A DNA stretch of 64,000 nucleotides from CAIYRG01 sp964494505 (GTDB lineage: Bacteria > Pseudomonadota > Alphaproteobacteria > Micropepsales > Micropepsaceae). Positions within the stretch are counted from its first letter, which is position 1; every line of letters begins with the position of its first letter. The notes under the pieces were generated by a model. It saw only the letters and a program-made list of their open reading frames with translations. It did not search any database and was not told where the DNA came from. The position numbers were made by a program, and so were the translations under genes. The stretch is from positions 1 to 64,000 of the forward strand of contig CAZBRO010000020.1 in the NCBI GenBank assembly GCA_964494505.1, in the 5' to 3' direction. Of the stretch, positions 32,906-42,217 are shown piece after piece.

Positions 32906-34341
32906 ATGTGGGACCGCTCCACCGGATCGCCAACAAGACCCGCGGCGAACCCGGAATTTCCCCGATGGGCCATGAGAAACAGGCCGTCCGGTGTAGCAAC
33001 GAGTCGCGAAGCTCCGATCCACGCCTGATCTGCAGGATAGCGGAAACTTCGTCCCTGATGGAGCACGCTCAAGGCGCGCCCGTCGGAAAACAGGAGTGCG
33101 AGGTCCGGCCGGTCCGCCGTCACGACCGCATCGACAAGCTGGTTCATTGCGAGGTTCAGGGGCTGAAGGCGCCATGTGGAGACCGGCGCGGCCGGTTGCT
33201 GCGGGGCCGCCGCGTTGAAGGAACTCACGGTCGCCGAATCGTCCCGCGCCCCAATCGCGTACAGCACGCCCTCGCCCCTCCATTGGTCCAGAAGCAGCCT
33301 GGAAATCGGGGCAAGCGCGGTCAGCTTCACCGGCTCCTGCCCTGAATTCAGATCGGTGACGACAATCTCTTCGCTGCCGTCCGCCGCGGCGAACAATCGG
33401 GCTTCGATGGGGTCCTCGGATCGCCAAAGGACAAATGCCTGTGCCGGCGGCGCGCCGGGAAGGGGAAACCGGCGCGTTTGCGAATGGCCGGCGTCATCGA
33501 CCTCGAGCAGGACCGCCGCGGCGCCGCCTGCGTCCTGGCCGGTATATACGGCGAAGAAGCCCCCCGTCTGACGTTGCAGCGCCGGTTCTGCCAGCCGGAG
33601 CGCCGCCCCCTCGGCGAGCCCGAGCGGCGCGGAGGCCGGTTCGCCGAGTCTCCCGGCCGAGGCAATCTGCACCCATGCGGCATTCCCCCCATCGGTCCAC
33701 ACCGCATATTGCTCGAACCGCATCCCGAAGATCGTGTTCAGATGCGCGAGCTTCGGCGCCTTTTCGGGCATCATCCGAAGATCGAGATCGACGGCCCACC
33801 GCATGACGCTCGGATCGTGTTCGCTCGCGCCCTGATAAAACCAACGGTTCGCGTCTCCCGAACACCACAGGCTTCCCAGTCTGTAGCGCGGGCGCGCTCC
33901 CCCGAACCAATGCGAGGAGATTGCGGTCAGCCGGGTCGGCACGACGTCGATGTCGACCGGGTTTGTCATCACGGTTTGCGACGGGTCATCGCCGAACCGG
34001 TAGGACAGCGCGATGCGGTAGCGCCCGGCCGGGAGGGCTCGCGAATAATCGAACATCTTGACCTTCGCGGTCCATTGACTGCCGGCGGGCGCCTGGAACG
34101 AAGTCCCGATCGCCTGAAACAATGCGGGATGATGCAACGCGCGGTGATTCACGCCGCTCAGCTCCGCGCTGACCTGATCCGACAGCCGCGTGACCCGGAT
34201 CTTGGTCCGCGTCTCGTTGAGTTCGACGGTTTCCATCTGGAGATCGGCGAATATCTGATGATCGAGGTCGAGCACGATTCCTTCGCCGGCCACGGTGACC
34301 GGCTTTCGTGCGCGCAACTCAAGAGCCAGAGGAGCAGCCAT
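32902..34341 (-). CDS. Unknown protein with shared beta-domain, LysM/OmpA cluster
   Basis: A 479-residue protein without a signal peptide. Residues 1-145 repeat the domain of the 32360-32905 product (VELNETRTKIRVTRLSDQV, RALHHPALF, WTAKVKMFDYSRALPAGRY). The remainder is beta-rich and looks like a propeller of several blades with no recognisable catalytic motif (repeated SSFNAAAP, VVTDLNSGQEPVKL, LLFSDGRALSVL). It starts 10 bases after the metzincin-like gene and overlaps the next gene by ATGA. Function unknown; it could be a binding scaffold of the module. Confidence 0.65.
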   Translation of the reverse strand: MAAPLALELRARKPVTVAGEGIVLDLDHQIFADLQMETVELNETRTKIRVTRLSDQVSAELSGVNHRALHHPALFQAIGTSFQAPAGSQWTAKVKMFDYSRALPAGRYRIALSYRFGDDPSQTVMTNPVDIDVVPTRLTAISSHWFGGARPRYRLGSLWCSGDANRWFYQGASEHDPSVMRWAVDLDLRMMPEKAPKLAHLNTIFGMRFEQYAVWTDGGNAAWVQIASAGRLGEPASAPLGLAEGAALRLAEPALQRQTGGFFAVYTGQDAGGAAAVLLEVDDAGHSQTRRFPLPGAPPAQAFVLWRSEDPIEARLFAAADGSEEIVVTDLNSGQEPVKLTALAPISRLLLDQWRGEGVLYAIGARDDSATVSSFNAAAPQQPAAPVSTWRLQPLNLAMNQLVDAVVTADRPDLALLFSDGRALSVLHQGRSFRYPADQAWIGASRLVATPDGLFLMAHRGNSGFAAGLVGDPVERSHI

Positions 34342-34351
34342 GGCGCGCGGC

Positions 34352-37234
34352 TTAAGCGTATTTCAGGGGCAGCGCAGTCACATCCCAACCTCTCATCCGC
34401 AATATGCATTTGCCGCAGAAATGATACGTCCATTGTGCCGGGGTATCGGGCGGCTTGGTATAGCTCATGATGCAGCGATCCTGGTCGGCATCGTGATGCG
34501 TGTCGTGCGCGCTGGTGCCGAACGGCGACGCCTCGGTTAAGTCGACGAATTTGTGATGCTGAAGGTAACGGGCATGGCCGCATTCATGCGCGAGATAGCA
34601 GTTCACGTCGAACGGATTATCCACGCTCATCGTCACCGCGCCGTCGATCAGGTCGAAGCCGCGGTAGGGGTCGATGTAATTCCGCGCGGCCGGATTTGCC
34701 GTCGCCTGAAAATCGCCTACACCACCGGCCAATGCCGGGTTCCAGTCCTTGCCTGAAATCGGCGGATGCGTGCGGAAATCCAGAATGACATAGCCTTCGG
34801 GGCTGACTTTACGCGCTTCGAGGTAAACCAGCTCGAGAATCACATTGAGTGCGGCGACGGCCCATTGCGCCATCAGTGTTCCCATGTCCGATGCATATTC
34901 AAACGCAGTTTCGATCGAAGTTTGGTCCCGCGGTGGAAACACCCCGCCATAGATGCAGTCCGCCCGGTAGGTCAGGCTGGCCGCGTTGGTCACTCCAACC
35001 GGGCGCTGGGCTGCCGGCAATGCGAGAATGGCCGTGGAATAGGCGGCGGAGGTGACCACGGTGCTATAGGAAGGAAAGCTCCCCGCCAGGGAATCCCGCA
35101 GCGGTTTGCCGTCGTTCTCGAATTCGATGAAGGCCTGCTTGTACCGTCCTACGATCGTCGCCCAATCGGGGCTGCCGCTGCTTCGTCTCGGCGCGACCAT
35201 CTGGCAATAGGCGCTGATCCGCGTCCGCCGCCACACTGTCCACGTGCCGGTTTCCTTGACCAGGTTTTTCAGGAACGAGGCATGGTCCTTTTCCAGTGTG
35301 TCCTTGTTGGGCAGCCCTTTGAAGGTAATTCGCGCGCTGACTTTGGCGGTGTCCCCGCCCACAATGCTCATCCGAAAATAAATTCCGGCGCGGCCGCGGC
35401 GCTTGGGGTGATTTGTCGGGTGGTCCCAGGCGGCGACCACGGCGCGATGGAACGTCTTGCCGCCACGGTCTTCGGTGTCGTAGCGCGCGATGGAATAGGG
35501 ATCGAGCACCGACTCGGCCGAATTCGGGAACCAGGCCTGTATGTACGTGGCGTCGGCGGTGTTCCGCATTCCGCCCAGGGAGTCGAGGGCGTTGTCGCCG
35601 TTCTGGTCGATGCGGGCGGCGCCGGCGATGGTGCCCGAGGTTCCGATTTCGCGGGCGTGCTTTACGAATGTCTTCGCGGTGGCATTGGCCGGATCGGGAA
35701 TGACGCTGCTGTCTTCGGGTGTATCGGCCACTTCCCAGGCGATGGGGGCAGGCCCCACCGCTGCGGGCGCCGAGACGCCGTTCCCGGCTTTGTTCACGAT
35801 CTTCACTTCGACTTCGAGCGGAATAAAGGCCCGGTCCATCTTGTCTTCGGCGAAGGGGCGGCGATTGTAGGGCGGTCCCATCTCGGGGCAACTGCCGGCC
35901 GCGAAGCTCGCGCCGCGATCGTTGAAGTAATTGTCGTAGACGTAGAACTTTGCGTCCTGGGTCAGCGGGGTCTTGCCCTTTTCAAAGATTTCCCGCGCCT
36001 TCGCCACCTTGATCGCCGCCTTGGTGGGCGTGTCGATGATGCCGTTCTCGATGAGCCGGGTCTGCGTTCCAACCTGGTAATTGGCGCGCTGAAACCGGCG
36101 CAGGGCTCTGGGCATCACCGTGCCGAACACGCCGTTCACCGCGCCGGCGTCGTAGTTCAGCGCGTTGAGCCGCTCCTGCATGAATTTGATTTGGTCCGCG
36201 CTTTCGTCCGGCGTGGTTTCGTCGGCCGTATGCTTGCCGAAGCTCAGCTCGATGGAGTGATACAGCACCTTGAAGGGCTTCTCGTCCTTGAGCACGTCGA
36301 AATGGTCCGCATCATCGTGCGAAAGGCGCACGCGGAACGGACCCATCAATGGGTTGATAAAGCCGTCCTTGTTGGCGCCGACTTCGATCTTTCCCGTGAA
36401 CGAGATCAGATTGTTGTCGCCATCATTGGATTCGCCCTCGCCGAGATCGCGCTGAACCAGGGTCTTTCCGGGATAATTGTCGCCCTCGATGGTCAGCACG
36501 ACCTTGCGTTTGGCGAGCCCGCGAATGGAGTACCGGATATCGAGATTCTCCACCGACGGCGCAAAATGGTCGTCGATCTTGACGATCTGCAGCCGGAATT
36601 CTTCGAGCCGCACCGGCACCGTCCTGACTTCGCCAATCGACAAAATCGCGTTGCTTTCGACCGGCTGAAATTTCACAGGGTCCGGAGCGGTCGGGGAGTG
36701 CGAAAAAAAGGGTTTCGTGGTGGGCTTTCCCTTTTGTCCGGCCAGAATTGGAATCGAGATGCCGGTGGCTTGCGGGCCGAAGCGGGCGATGCCATTCGGT
36801 TCGGTGTCTTTCGTGATCGACCCCAGGATTTCGACCGGTATCTTGCCGAGCACCTTTCCGCCCTTGTCGCGCACGTCGACGTTCAGAAAGCCGACCGGAA
36901 GCGTCATCTGGAAGGTGAAGTCGCTCTCCTCCGGTCCCGGCGCCACGATGGCGGTGTCAGTGGCGATTCCGGGCTTGAACGGCTGACCCGGTTTGGGTGC
37001 GCGTCCCATGCCGCCGGCTGCTACCGAAACGGTGTAAGTCCCCGGCGTGAGTTTATCGAACAGCGCCGAGCCGCCTTTGTCGGTCGCTTTCTGCAACGTC
37101 ACCAGTTCGCCGCGCTGGAGCGTGATGCTCGCCTGGGGAATGGGCTCTCCATCGGGACGCAGGACGAGCACAAGCAGCGAGCCCGGTTCAAACGGGCTTA
37201 CGCTGGCGGGAGCTTGCTGGACGGTGTCGGTCAT
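34352..37234 (-). CDS. 960-residue protein with peptidoglycan-binding domain and metzincin-like zinc site
   Basis: There is no signal peptide. Residues about 15-75 form a carboxypeptidase-regulatory-like beta-domain (LLVLVLRPDGEPIPQASITL, LTPGTYTVSV); residues about 105-330 contain further Ig-like strands. Residues 345-395 are a peptidoglycan-binding type 1 domain (IKFMQERLNALNYDAGAVNG, RALRRFQRANYQVG). The last 80 residues hold HECGHARYLQHH (883-894), which fits HExxHxxxxxH, followed by a CIMSY Met-turn, then FCGKC. The Gly of the metzincin consensus is Tyr. A zinc protease or cell-wall hydrolase is likely, but only by motif. It is the largest gene of the six-gene cluster. Confidence 0.72.
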   Translation of the reverse strand: MTDTVQQAPASVSPFEPGSLLVLVLRPDGEPIPQASITLQRGELVTLQKATDKGGSALFDKLTPGTYTVSVAAGGMGRAPKPGQPFKPGIATDTAIVAPGPEESDFTFQMTLPVGFLNVDVRDKGGKVLGKIPVEILGSITKDTEPNGIARFGPQATGISIPILAGQKGKPTTKPFFSHSPTAPDPVKFQPVESNAILSIGEVRTVPVRLEEFRLQIVKIDDHFAPSVENLDIRYSIRGLAKRKVVLTIEGDNYPGKTLVQRDLGEGESNDGDNNLISFTGKIEVGANKDGFINPLMGPFRVRLSHDDADHFDVLKDEKPFKVLYHSIELSFGKHTADETTPDESADQIKFMQERLNALNYDAGAVNGVFGTVMPRALRRFQRANYQVGTQTRLIENGIIDTPTKAAIKVAKAREIFEKGKTPLTQDAKFYVYDNYFNDRGASFAAGSCPEMGPPYNRRPFAEDKMDRAFIPLEVEVKIVNKAGNGVSAPAAVGPAPIAWEVADTPEDSSVIPDPANATAKTFVKHAREIGTSGTIAGAARIDQNGDNALDSLGGMRNTADATYIQAWFPNSAESVLDPYSIARYDTEDRGGKTFHRAVVAAWDHPTNHPKRRGRAGIYFRMSIVGGDTAKVSARITFKGLPNKDTLEKDHASFLKNLVKETGTWTVWRRTRISAYCQMVAPRRSSGSPDWATIVGRYKQAFIEFENDGKPLRDSLAGSFPSYSTVVTSAAYSTAILALPAAQRPVGVTNAASLTYRADCIYGGVFPPRDQTSIETAFEYASDMGTLMAQWAVAALNVILELVYLEARKVSPEGYVILDFRTHPPISGKDWNPALAGGVGDFQATANPAARNYIDPYRGFDLIDGAVTMSVDNPFDVNCYLAHECGHARYLQHHKFVDLTEASPFGTSAHDTHHDADQDRCIMSYTKPPDTPAQWTYHFCGKCILRMRGWDVTALPLKYA

Positions 37235-37267
37235 GTGCCCGGTGTTCTTGGCGTGCCCACTCGACCC

Positions 37268-38698
37268 TCACTGGGGTTGGGGCTGCGGCGGCGGGGAAAT
37301 CTTGTCGCCCTGATTCTTGTGCCCGCCAGGGGTGACGGGTGGCTGCTGTCTCGGGGCCGGATCGCAGTCATCGTTTACGGTTCGGAGCGCCTCCCGCGTT
37401 GCCTCGTCCAGGATGCCGTTCGGTATGATCGCTGGGAACCGCGCCTGGTGATCCTGCTGGAACGCCAGGATGTCGTCCTTCGGCGTGGGCCGGCCTTCGT
37501 AGCCGAGATTGTGAAGCCGCCGGAACGATGCGGAGTCGTCATCGCTGTCGATTTGCACATGCACGTCCAACTCGAACTCCGTCGGGTCGCCCGGCGCGGC
37601 GCGCCATGTGACGTGCACATTGGCGGGCACTTTGAGGTCGCGGGCGGTCAGGAAACCATCGTCATCGGCGCGGCCCGTCACCGTCCGCTTGCCGTCGGAA
37701 AGGGTGAATGGCGCACCGGGGAGCGGGTTTGCCAGCTTGTCGAACAGACGTATGCGATAAATCTCGAGCACCTGCTCGCAGGGCGATCTTCCCGCCATGC
37801 GATCGTAGAAACGGCAGCCGAAGGTCTCATCGGTCGGGAGCCTGTGGCGTTTACGGTCGGCACCGGGCGTCAGCCGGTCCTTTGCGTTCAGGAAAAAGCG
37901 CTTGCGGCAGCCGGCCGATCCTTCGCTCGCGCGCGGACACGGCCAGTCGCCGACCGCCAGTTTGATCTCCGGCCGAAACAGGAACACCACGACCCGGCGA
38001 TTGACCAGGTACAACGCATCGCGTTCCGCTTTGGTCAGCGTTTTGAGGTCCTGGGCCGAGAGGAGAAGCAACGGGTTGAACTCGCCGCAACCTTGAAAAT
38101 CGGCTTTGCCGCCGCTGTCCGCGCCCCGCCCAAGGAAGTCGCCGGGCGCAAGCGCCTCCGGACAGAGCGCGTTCATGTGCGCGGCAAATATTTGGGTACG
38201 GGTCGCGTTCTTGGATAGACCAAGGGTCTCGGCCATGCTGCCAAGCGCGAGTTTCTTCGACCAGTCGTCGCCCCCGAATGGAGTGGCGTAGAGCTCGTTC
38301 CAGATGCCGGTATTGTGGGTCAGGAGGCCGAATACCGCCTTTGCGCGCCGGCCGGCGAGGGCCTTGTTGTAATCGTCGTCGCCCGACGGGTCGGCGTGGC
38401 CGAAGATGCTGACGAGCGGGAGATCGCCTTTCGCATTGGGTTTGCTGCGCCGGAGCCCGGGCAGCCGCGACAGGATCGCGCCGGCCGCCGCAAGCACGAT
38501 CGATGAGTCGAACTCGAACAGCACGTCTCCGAGATTGAGACACGCCATCGGAAGCAGATCGAGAGCGATGGCGTTGTTCTTGTCGCTCTTTGTGGGGGAG
38601 GCGAAAAACGTCTGCGTCGCGGGGGCGTCATGTTCGCCGATGACGCCGCCATCATCGTCCTGGATCAGAGTGCCGGTCGAGAGGAGCGGGTCGCCCAT
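37268..38698 (-). CDS. OmpA-like and peptidoglycan-binding domain protein
   Basis: A 476-residue protein without signal peptide. Residues about 57-130 are an OmpA/MotB-like domain (GDVLFEFDSSIVL, SIFGHADPSGDDDYNKALAG, RRAKAVFGLL) that binds peptidoglycan. The middle (about 330-385) resembles a regulatory beta-sandwich (IRLFDKLANPLPGAPFTLSD), and residues about 395-445 are a peptidoglycan-binding type 1 repeat (RLHNLGYEGRPTPKDDILAF). The C-terminus is Pro/Gln-rich. It begins 3 bases after the LysM gene and is part of the six-gene cluster. The lack of an export signal implies delivery by another route or a cytoplasmic role. Confidence 0.78.
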   Translation of the reverse strand: MGDPLLSTGTLIQDDDGGVIGEHDAPATQTFFASPTKSDKNNAIALDLLPMACLNLGDVLFEFDSSIVLAAAGAILSRLPGLRRSKPNAKGDLPLVSIFGHADPSGDDDYNKALAGRRAKAVFGLLTHNTGIWNELYATPFGGDDWSKKLALGSMAETLGLSKNATRTQIFAAHMNALCPEALAPGDFLGRGADSGGKADFQGCGEFNPLLLLSAQDLKTLTKAERDALYLVNRRVVVFLFRPEIKLAVGDWPCPRASEGSAGCRKRFFLNAKDRLTPGADRKRHRLPTDETFGCRFYDRMAGRSPCEQVLEIYRIRLFDKLANPLPGAPFTLSDGKRTVTGRADDDGFLTARDLKVPANVHVTWRAAPGDPTEFELDVHVQIDSDDDSASFRRLHNLGYEGRPTPKDDILAFQQDHQARFPAIIPNGILDEATREALRTVNDDCDPAPRQQPPVTPGGHKNQGDKISPPPQPQPQ

Positions 38699-38701
38699 GG
38701 A

Positions 38702-39343
38702 TCAACTGCCATGCATCTCTTTGAGCTTGGCGAGTGTTGCGGCGTCGGGCTTGCCTGTCACTTTCAGCCCGTTGTCGCATTGAAATTCTTCCAGAGCCCA
38801 CGAGATCAATTTCTGCGCGGCGTCGCCGTCGTCGGTCACGCTGCCCCTGTAGTAGCCAAGGTTGATCAGCCGGGCGAGCCAGCCGCTCTGCTTTTCCACC
38901 GGATCGAGTTCACCAATGCTCAAGGCGATTTCGATGCCGAAATCGGCGACCTTCAGCCGCCCGGTTCGCGCCGAGCGGGGCACCTCGTGCTCGATGGCGC
39001 CGGCTCCGCTCGAGACGAGGTCGAATGTCGCGTCTTCCACCTCGAGCACGGCCGGGACGTTGGCAAGCGGCCGGTTGTCGAAATCCAGCAGCCGGAGCTG
39101 CAGCTTCAAGGTGTCGATCTTGACGACGAAGACGTGGTGCTGGGTGGTCGGAACGGAGACCGTCTTTGGGGTTTTCTCCGGAACGAAGATCACATCGCCG
39201 GGAAAGAGCACATAGGGATTGTCCCGCTGCTTTCGAAGTTCGGCGTTCTCGGGAGCGTTCCAAACGGTCAAGGCGTCGCGAAATCCCGCCTCTTCCGCGA
39301 TGAGAGCGAGATGCTCCCCCTGCTCAACGGTGTGATTACCCAT
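38702..39343 (-). CDS. LysM-like, peptidoglycan-binding protein
   Basis: A 213-residue protein without a signal peptide. The start MGNHTVEQGEHLALIAEEAG and NPYVLFPGDVIFVPE form a LysM-like fold of the type often found next to VgrG and other contractile-system genes. Residues about 165-212 are a short peptidoglycan-binding domain (GWLARLINLGYYRGSVTDDG). I chose the ATG at 39343 because it starts exactly at the LysM motif and has GAGGGGG upstream. It is followed 3 bases later by the OmpA-like gene. Comparison to contractile systems rests on remembered family context, not on a search. Confidence 0.75.
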   Translation of the reverse strand: MGNHTVEQGEHLALIAEEAGFRDALTVWNAPENAELRKQRDNPYVLFPGDVIFVPEKTPKTVSVPTTQHHVFVVKIDTLKLQLRLLDFDNRPLANVPAVLEVEDATFDLVSSGAGAIEHEVPRSARTGRLKVADFGIEIALSIGELDPVEKQSGWLARLINLGYYRGSVTDDGDAAQKLISWALEEFQCDNGLKVTGKPDAATLAKLKEMHGS

Positions 39344-39445
39344 TGCCCCCTCGGCCGCGATGCTGCGCCGGCCGGGCCAGCATCGCACACGCGCTCGATC
39401 CTCGCGCAACCGGGCCGATTGTCAACGGCGCCACAGAACGAACGT

Positions 39446-40396
39446 TCATGCAGCGGCCCATTCGCGGCCGTCGATCTCGGGAAAGGTGAGCTTGCACTCG
39501 CCGGGGTCGATGCCGTCCAGGCGCGCCTGACCGCGCGCATCCAGCCGGCCTCGCACCGTCCGCCCGCCAGCGAGAACGAGTTCGTAGGGTTCGTTCGGAA
39601 CCGGGGTCCCCAGTGAGTCGACGAGTTCGATCTCGATCCACGTTTTGTCCGGCCGCGCGGCGTTTTCCGATTGGGAGGCCCGCGCTATGGCGGCAGAAAC
39701 GTCGGCGAGATAGGACTGTTTCTTGGCCTGGGTGTTGTCCTTTGGCGCCGTGGCTTGGTAGCGCTGCTGGTAGAGGATTTTGAGACCGCCGCTCAGGAGT
39801 TGTGCTTCGGCCCATTCCAGCAGGTCGTTTTCCGCCTGGCCGATCTGTGCGGCCAGCCTCTTGAGCCACGCCAGGCCAGCCTGCGGTTTCGCAATCTGAC
39901 GCACAATCGCTTCTGCCAGCGGCGGATCGCGGACCGGCAAGCGGCGCCAGCCCAGCTCGGGTTCGTCGCCTCGCTCAACCCGTATCTGCTGGTCGTTCAA
40001 AATCGACAGGTGCCCGGTCGAATCCGCAATAATCAGCGGAATTTCCAGCCATTCCAGGCGGGTCTTTTCTCCGAACAGGCGCGTCTCATAGGGCTGTGTG
40101 CGGTTGGCTTCGTGGGACCGGGTCTTTACGGTCACGACCAGCGATCGCTTCAGAAGCGCCTCCGCCACGCGCCGGCAAAGGTCGCGATCCGTCAAATGCG
40201 AGACATCCTTGAATCCCTGGCGGGCCAGAAGCGCGCGGAGAGCCGCCACGCCTGCTGTGCTTCTGGCGAAATGCCAGGCGAGCCTTTCGGATTCGGCATA
40301 CTCGCCCGGCGGCAGGACGTGCGCGTTGGCGGCGTCTTCCGCGGGCACCAGCTGCAATTCCCACGCCGCATCGTCAAGGAACGAGAGGTTCGACAT
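39446..40396 (-). CDS. First gene of the LysM/OmpA cluster, C-terminal regulatory-like beta domain
   Basis: A 316-residue cytoplasmic-looking protein. The N-terminal 200 residues are helical and I do not recognise them. The last 80 residues form a carboxypeptidase-regulatory-like sandwich: TWIEIELVDSLGTPVPNEPY, then VRGRLDARGQARLDGIDPGE. Domains of this sort are common at the C-terminus of, or beside, VgrG-type spike proteins and their cargo. A TTG codon lies one position earlier than the ATG used here. The ATG at 40396 has a weak ribosome site. It starts the minus-strand cluster; the divergent ankyrin gene begins 257 bases away. Confidence 0.68.
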   Translation of the reverse strand: MSNLSFLDDAAWELQLVPAEDAANAHVLPPGEYAESERLAWHFARSTAGVAALRALLARQGFKDVSHLTDRDLCRRVAEALLKRSLVVTVKTRSHEANRTQPYETRLFGEKTRLEWLEIPLIIADSTGHLSILNDQQIRVERGDEPELGWRRLPVRDPPLAEAIVRQIAKPQAGLAWLKRLAAQIGQAENDLLEWAEAQLLSGGLKILYQQRYQATAPKDNTQAKKQSYLADVSAAIARASQSENAARPDKTWIEIELVDSLGTPVPNEPYELVLAGGRTVRGRLDARGQARLDGIDPGECKLTFPEIDGREWAAA

Positions 40397-40653
40397 CAAA
40401 ATTGTTCATGGCCACGGAGGCTCATCCGCGCACATCGTTGGAAAATTCCCCGGCGTCGCCCTTCAAGTGGCCGGCGCCCCCCGAAATGAAGGATAAACGC
40501 TACCCCAAGCCTCAAGGCTTGGGAATGCGTGCCGCGGCCGCATCGGGGCGAAGCAGGGCATTGCCCGGCCCATTCGGGAGCGAATACAATCTCGGCAAGG
40601 CTCGCGGGGTGATGAGCAGGATGGCCTCCGCCCTCGGGGAAGAGAGCGTGAGT

Positions 40654-42180
40654 ATGCGAAGTGGACTGAAATATCGATATGGCCTGCTGGCGGCGGTGCT
40701 GCTGGGCGCGCAACTCGCAGGCGTCTCGGCCGCGGAAGCGCCACGGCTCGCCGATGCCGCCGCCAAACAGGACAAGGCCGCCTTGCGCGCGCTCATCCGC
40801 GACAAAGCCGACGTCAATGCGCCACAGGCGGACGGCGCCACGGCGCTGCATTGGGCGGTCCATTGGGACGATCAGGAAAGCGTGGATCTTCTGATCCGCG
40901 CCGGCGCCAATGTGAACGCCAGGAACGAATACAGCGCGACACCGCTTTCGCTTGCCTGCACCAACGGGAATGCTGCCATCGTCGAGAAACTGCTCGCAGC
41001 CGGGGCGAATCCGAACGCGGCCGCGGCTTCCGGCGAAACGCCGCTGATGCGGTGCGCGCGAACGGGAGATGTGGCCGCGGTAAAATCGCTGCTCGCCCGC
41101 AAAGCGGACGTGAACGCCAGGGACAATGAGCAGGGCCAGACCGCGCTGATGTGGGCGGTGGCCGAGAAGCATCCGGCCGTCGCGCAGATATTGGTCCAGG
41201 CCGGAGCGGATATTGGCGCCCGGTCGAAAGGCGGATTCACGCCGCTGCTGTTCGCGTCGCGCGTGGGCGATGTGGAATCGGCAAAGATCTTTCTCGCGGG
41301 CGGCGCGAACGTGAATGAGGCTGGTCCGAAAGGAATGACGCCTTTGCTCCTCGCGAGCGCGAGCGGCCAGGAGGCCCTCGGTATTTTCCTGCTGGACAAG
41401 GGTGCGGACCCGAACGCCCGCGACAGCGCTGGAGTCACCTCCCTGCATTATGCCCTGATGAAAGGCATCACGGCGCTGAACGAAATCCGCTTCGCCAATT
41501 ATGTGGAGTATCTGTTCCGCCCGAACATGGAGGATTTGGTCAAAGCGCTGCTCGCGCACAGGGCCAATCCGAACCTGAGAATCGAGAAGAGGATTGCGCT
41601 CGGCGGGGGCCATAGCGACGAAGTCCTCGGCGCCACACCTTTCCTGTTGGCCGCGGCAACGCCCGATCCGGTGGCGATGCGCATGCTCGCAAGCGCCGGC
41701 GCCGATCCCAAACTGAAAACCAAGGACGGTTCGACAGCCCTGATGCTGGCGGCCGGACTGACCCGCGGCCAGGATTTCACCGAAGAGGACAAGCGCGTTT
41801 CGCTCGATGCGGTGAAGATTGCCGTCGAATTGGGCGCGGACATCGACGCCGCGAACGAGGATGGGCTGACCGCTATGCACGGAGCGGCTTCGAACGGCGC
41901 GGATGGCGTGGTGCAGTTCCTCGCCCAGAAAGGCGCCAAGCTCGATGTGCGCGACAAATACCAGCAGACGCCTTTGAGCATCGCCACGGGCGTGCGCCTG
42001 CCCTGGATTCCAAACGGCGATGAACTTGGCGAAATCATCCAGCCGAGCACGCGCGACCTGTTGTTGAAGCTCGGAGCCACCCACCTCGATACGCCGGGCT
42101 ACTTCCATCCGCCGGCCGAGGATTCGGAGGCCTACCGCATCAATCGCGGCGTGCGCGGCCTCGAGACGCCGGGCAAATAA
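40654..42180 (+). CDS. Exported ankyrin-repeat protein
   Basis: The 508-residue protein has a signal peptide (hydrophobic stretch LLAAVLLGAQLAGVSAAEAP) and about ten ankyrin repeats. Clear units are GATALHWAVHWDDQESVDLL, SATPLSLACTNGNAAIVEKL, GETPLMRCARTGDVAAVKSL and GQTALMWAVAEKHPAVAQIL, with the tail repeats more divergent. Ankyrin repeats make protein-protein contacts; a periplasmic or surface role is implied by the signal. I chose the ATG at 40654 (a GTG two codons earlier is also possible); the upstream open frame is not conserved. It is divergent from the LysM/OmpA cluster but has no obvious link to it. Confidence 0.85.
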   Translation: MRSGLKYRYGLLAAVLLGAQLAGVSAAEAPRLADAAAKQDKAALRALIRDKADVNAPQADGATALHWAVHWDDQESVDLLIRAGANVNARNEYSATPLSLACTNGNAAIVEKLLAAGANPNAAAASGETPLMRCARTGDVAAVKSLLARKADVNARDNEQGQTALMWAVAEKHPAVAQILVQAGADIGARSKGGFTPLLFASRVGDVESAKIFLAGGANVNEAGPKGMTPLLLASASGQEALGIFLLDKGADPNARDSAGVTSLHYALMKGITALNEIRFANYVEYLFRPNMEDLVKALLAHRANPNLRIEKRIALGGGHSDEVLGATPFLLAAATPDPVAMRMLASAGADPKLKTKDGSTALMLAAGLTRGQDFTEEDKRVSLDAVKIAVELGADIDAANEDGLTAMHGAASNGADGVVQFLAQKGAKLDVRDKYQQTPLSIATGVRLPWIPNGDELGEIIQPSTRDLLLKLGATHLDTPGYFHPPAEDSEAYRINRGVRGLETPGK

Positions 42181-42217
42181 TACGGCTTTACAGCAGATTG
42201 CGTGCAGACGAGATCCG

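Noticed and set aside
34766..38218. Plus-strand open frame of 1150 codons opposite the LysM/OmpA cluster
   Set aside because: It is antisense to genes with clear domains (OmpA-like, peptidoglycan-binding, zinc site), its product is Arg/Gly/Val-rich with no motif, and long shadow frames are expected in GC-rich DNA.
38702..40396. Complete type VI or other contractile injection system
   Set aside because: No sheath, tube, baseplate, VgrG, PAAR or AAA+ ATPase gene is present; only cargo-like or accessory domains are seen.
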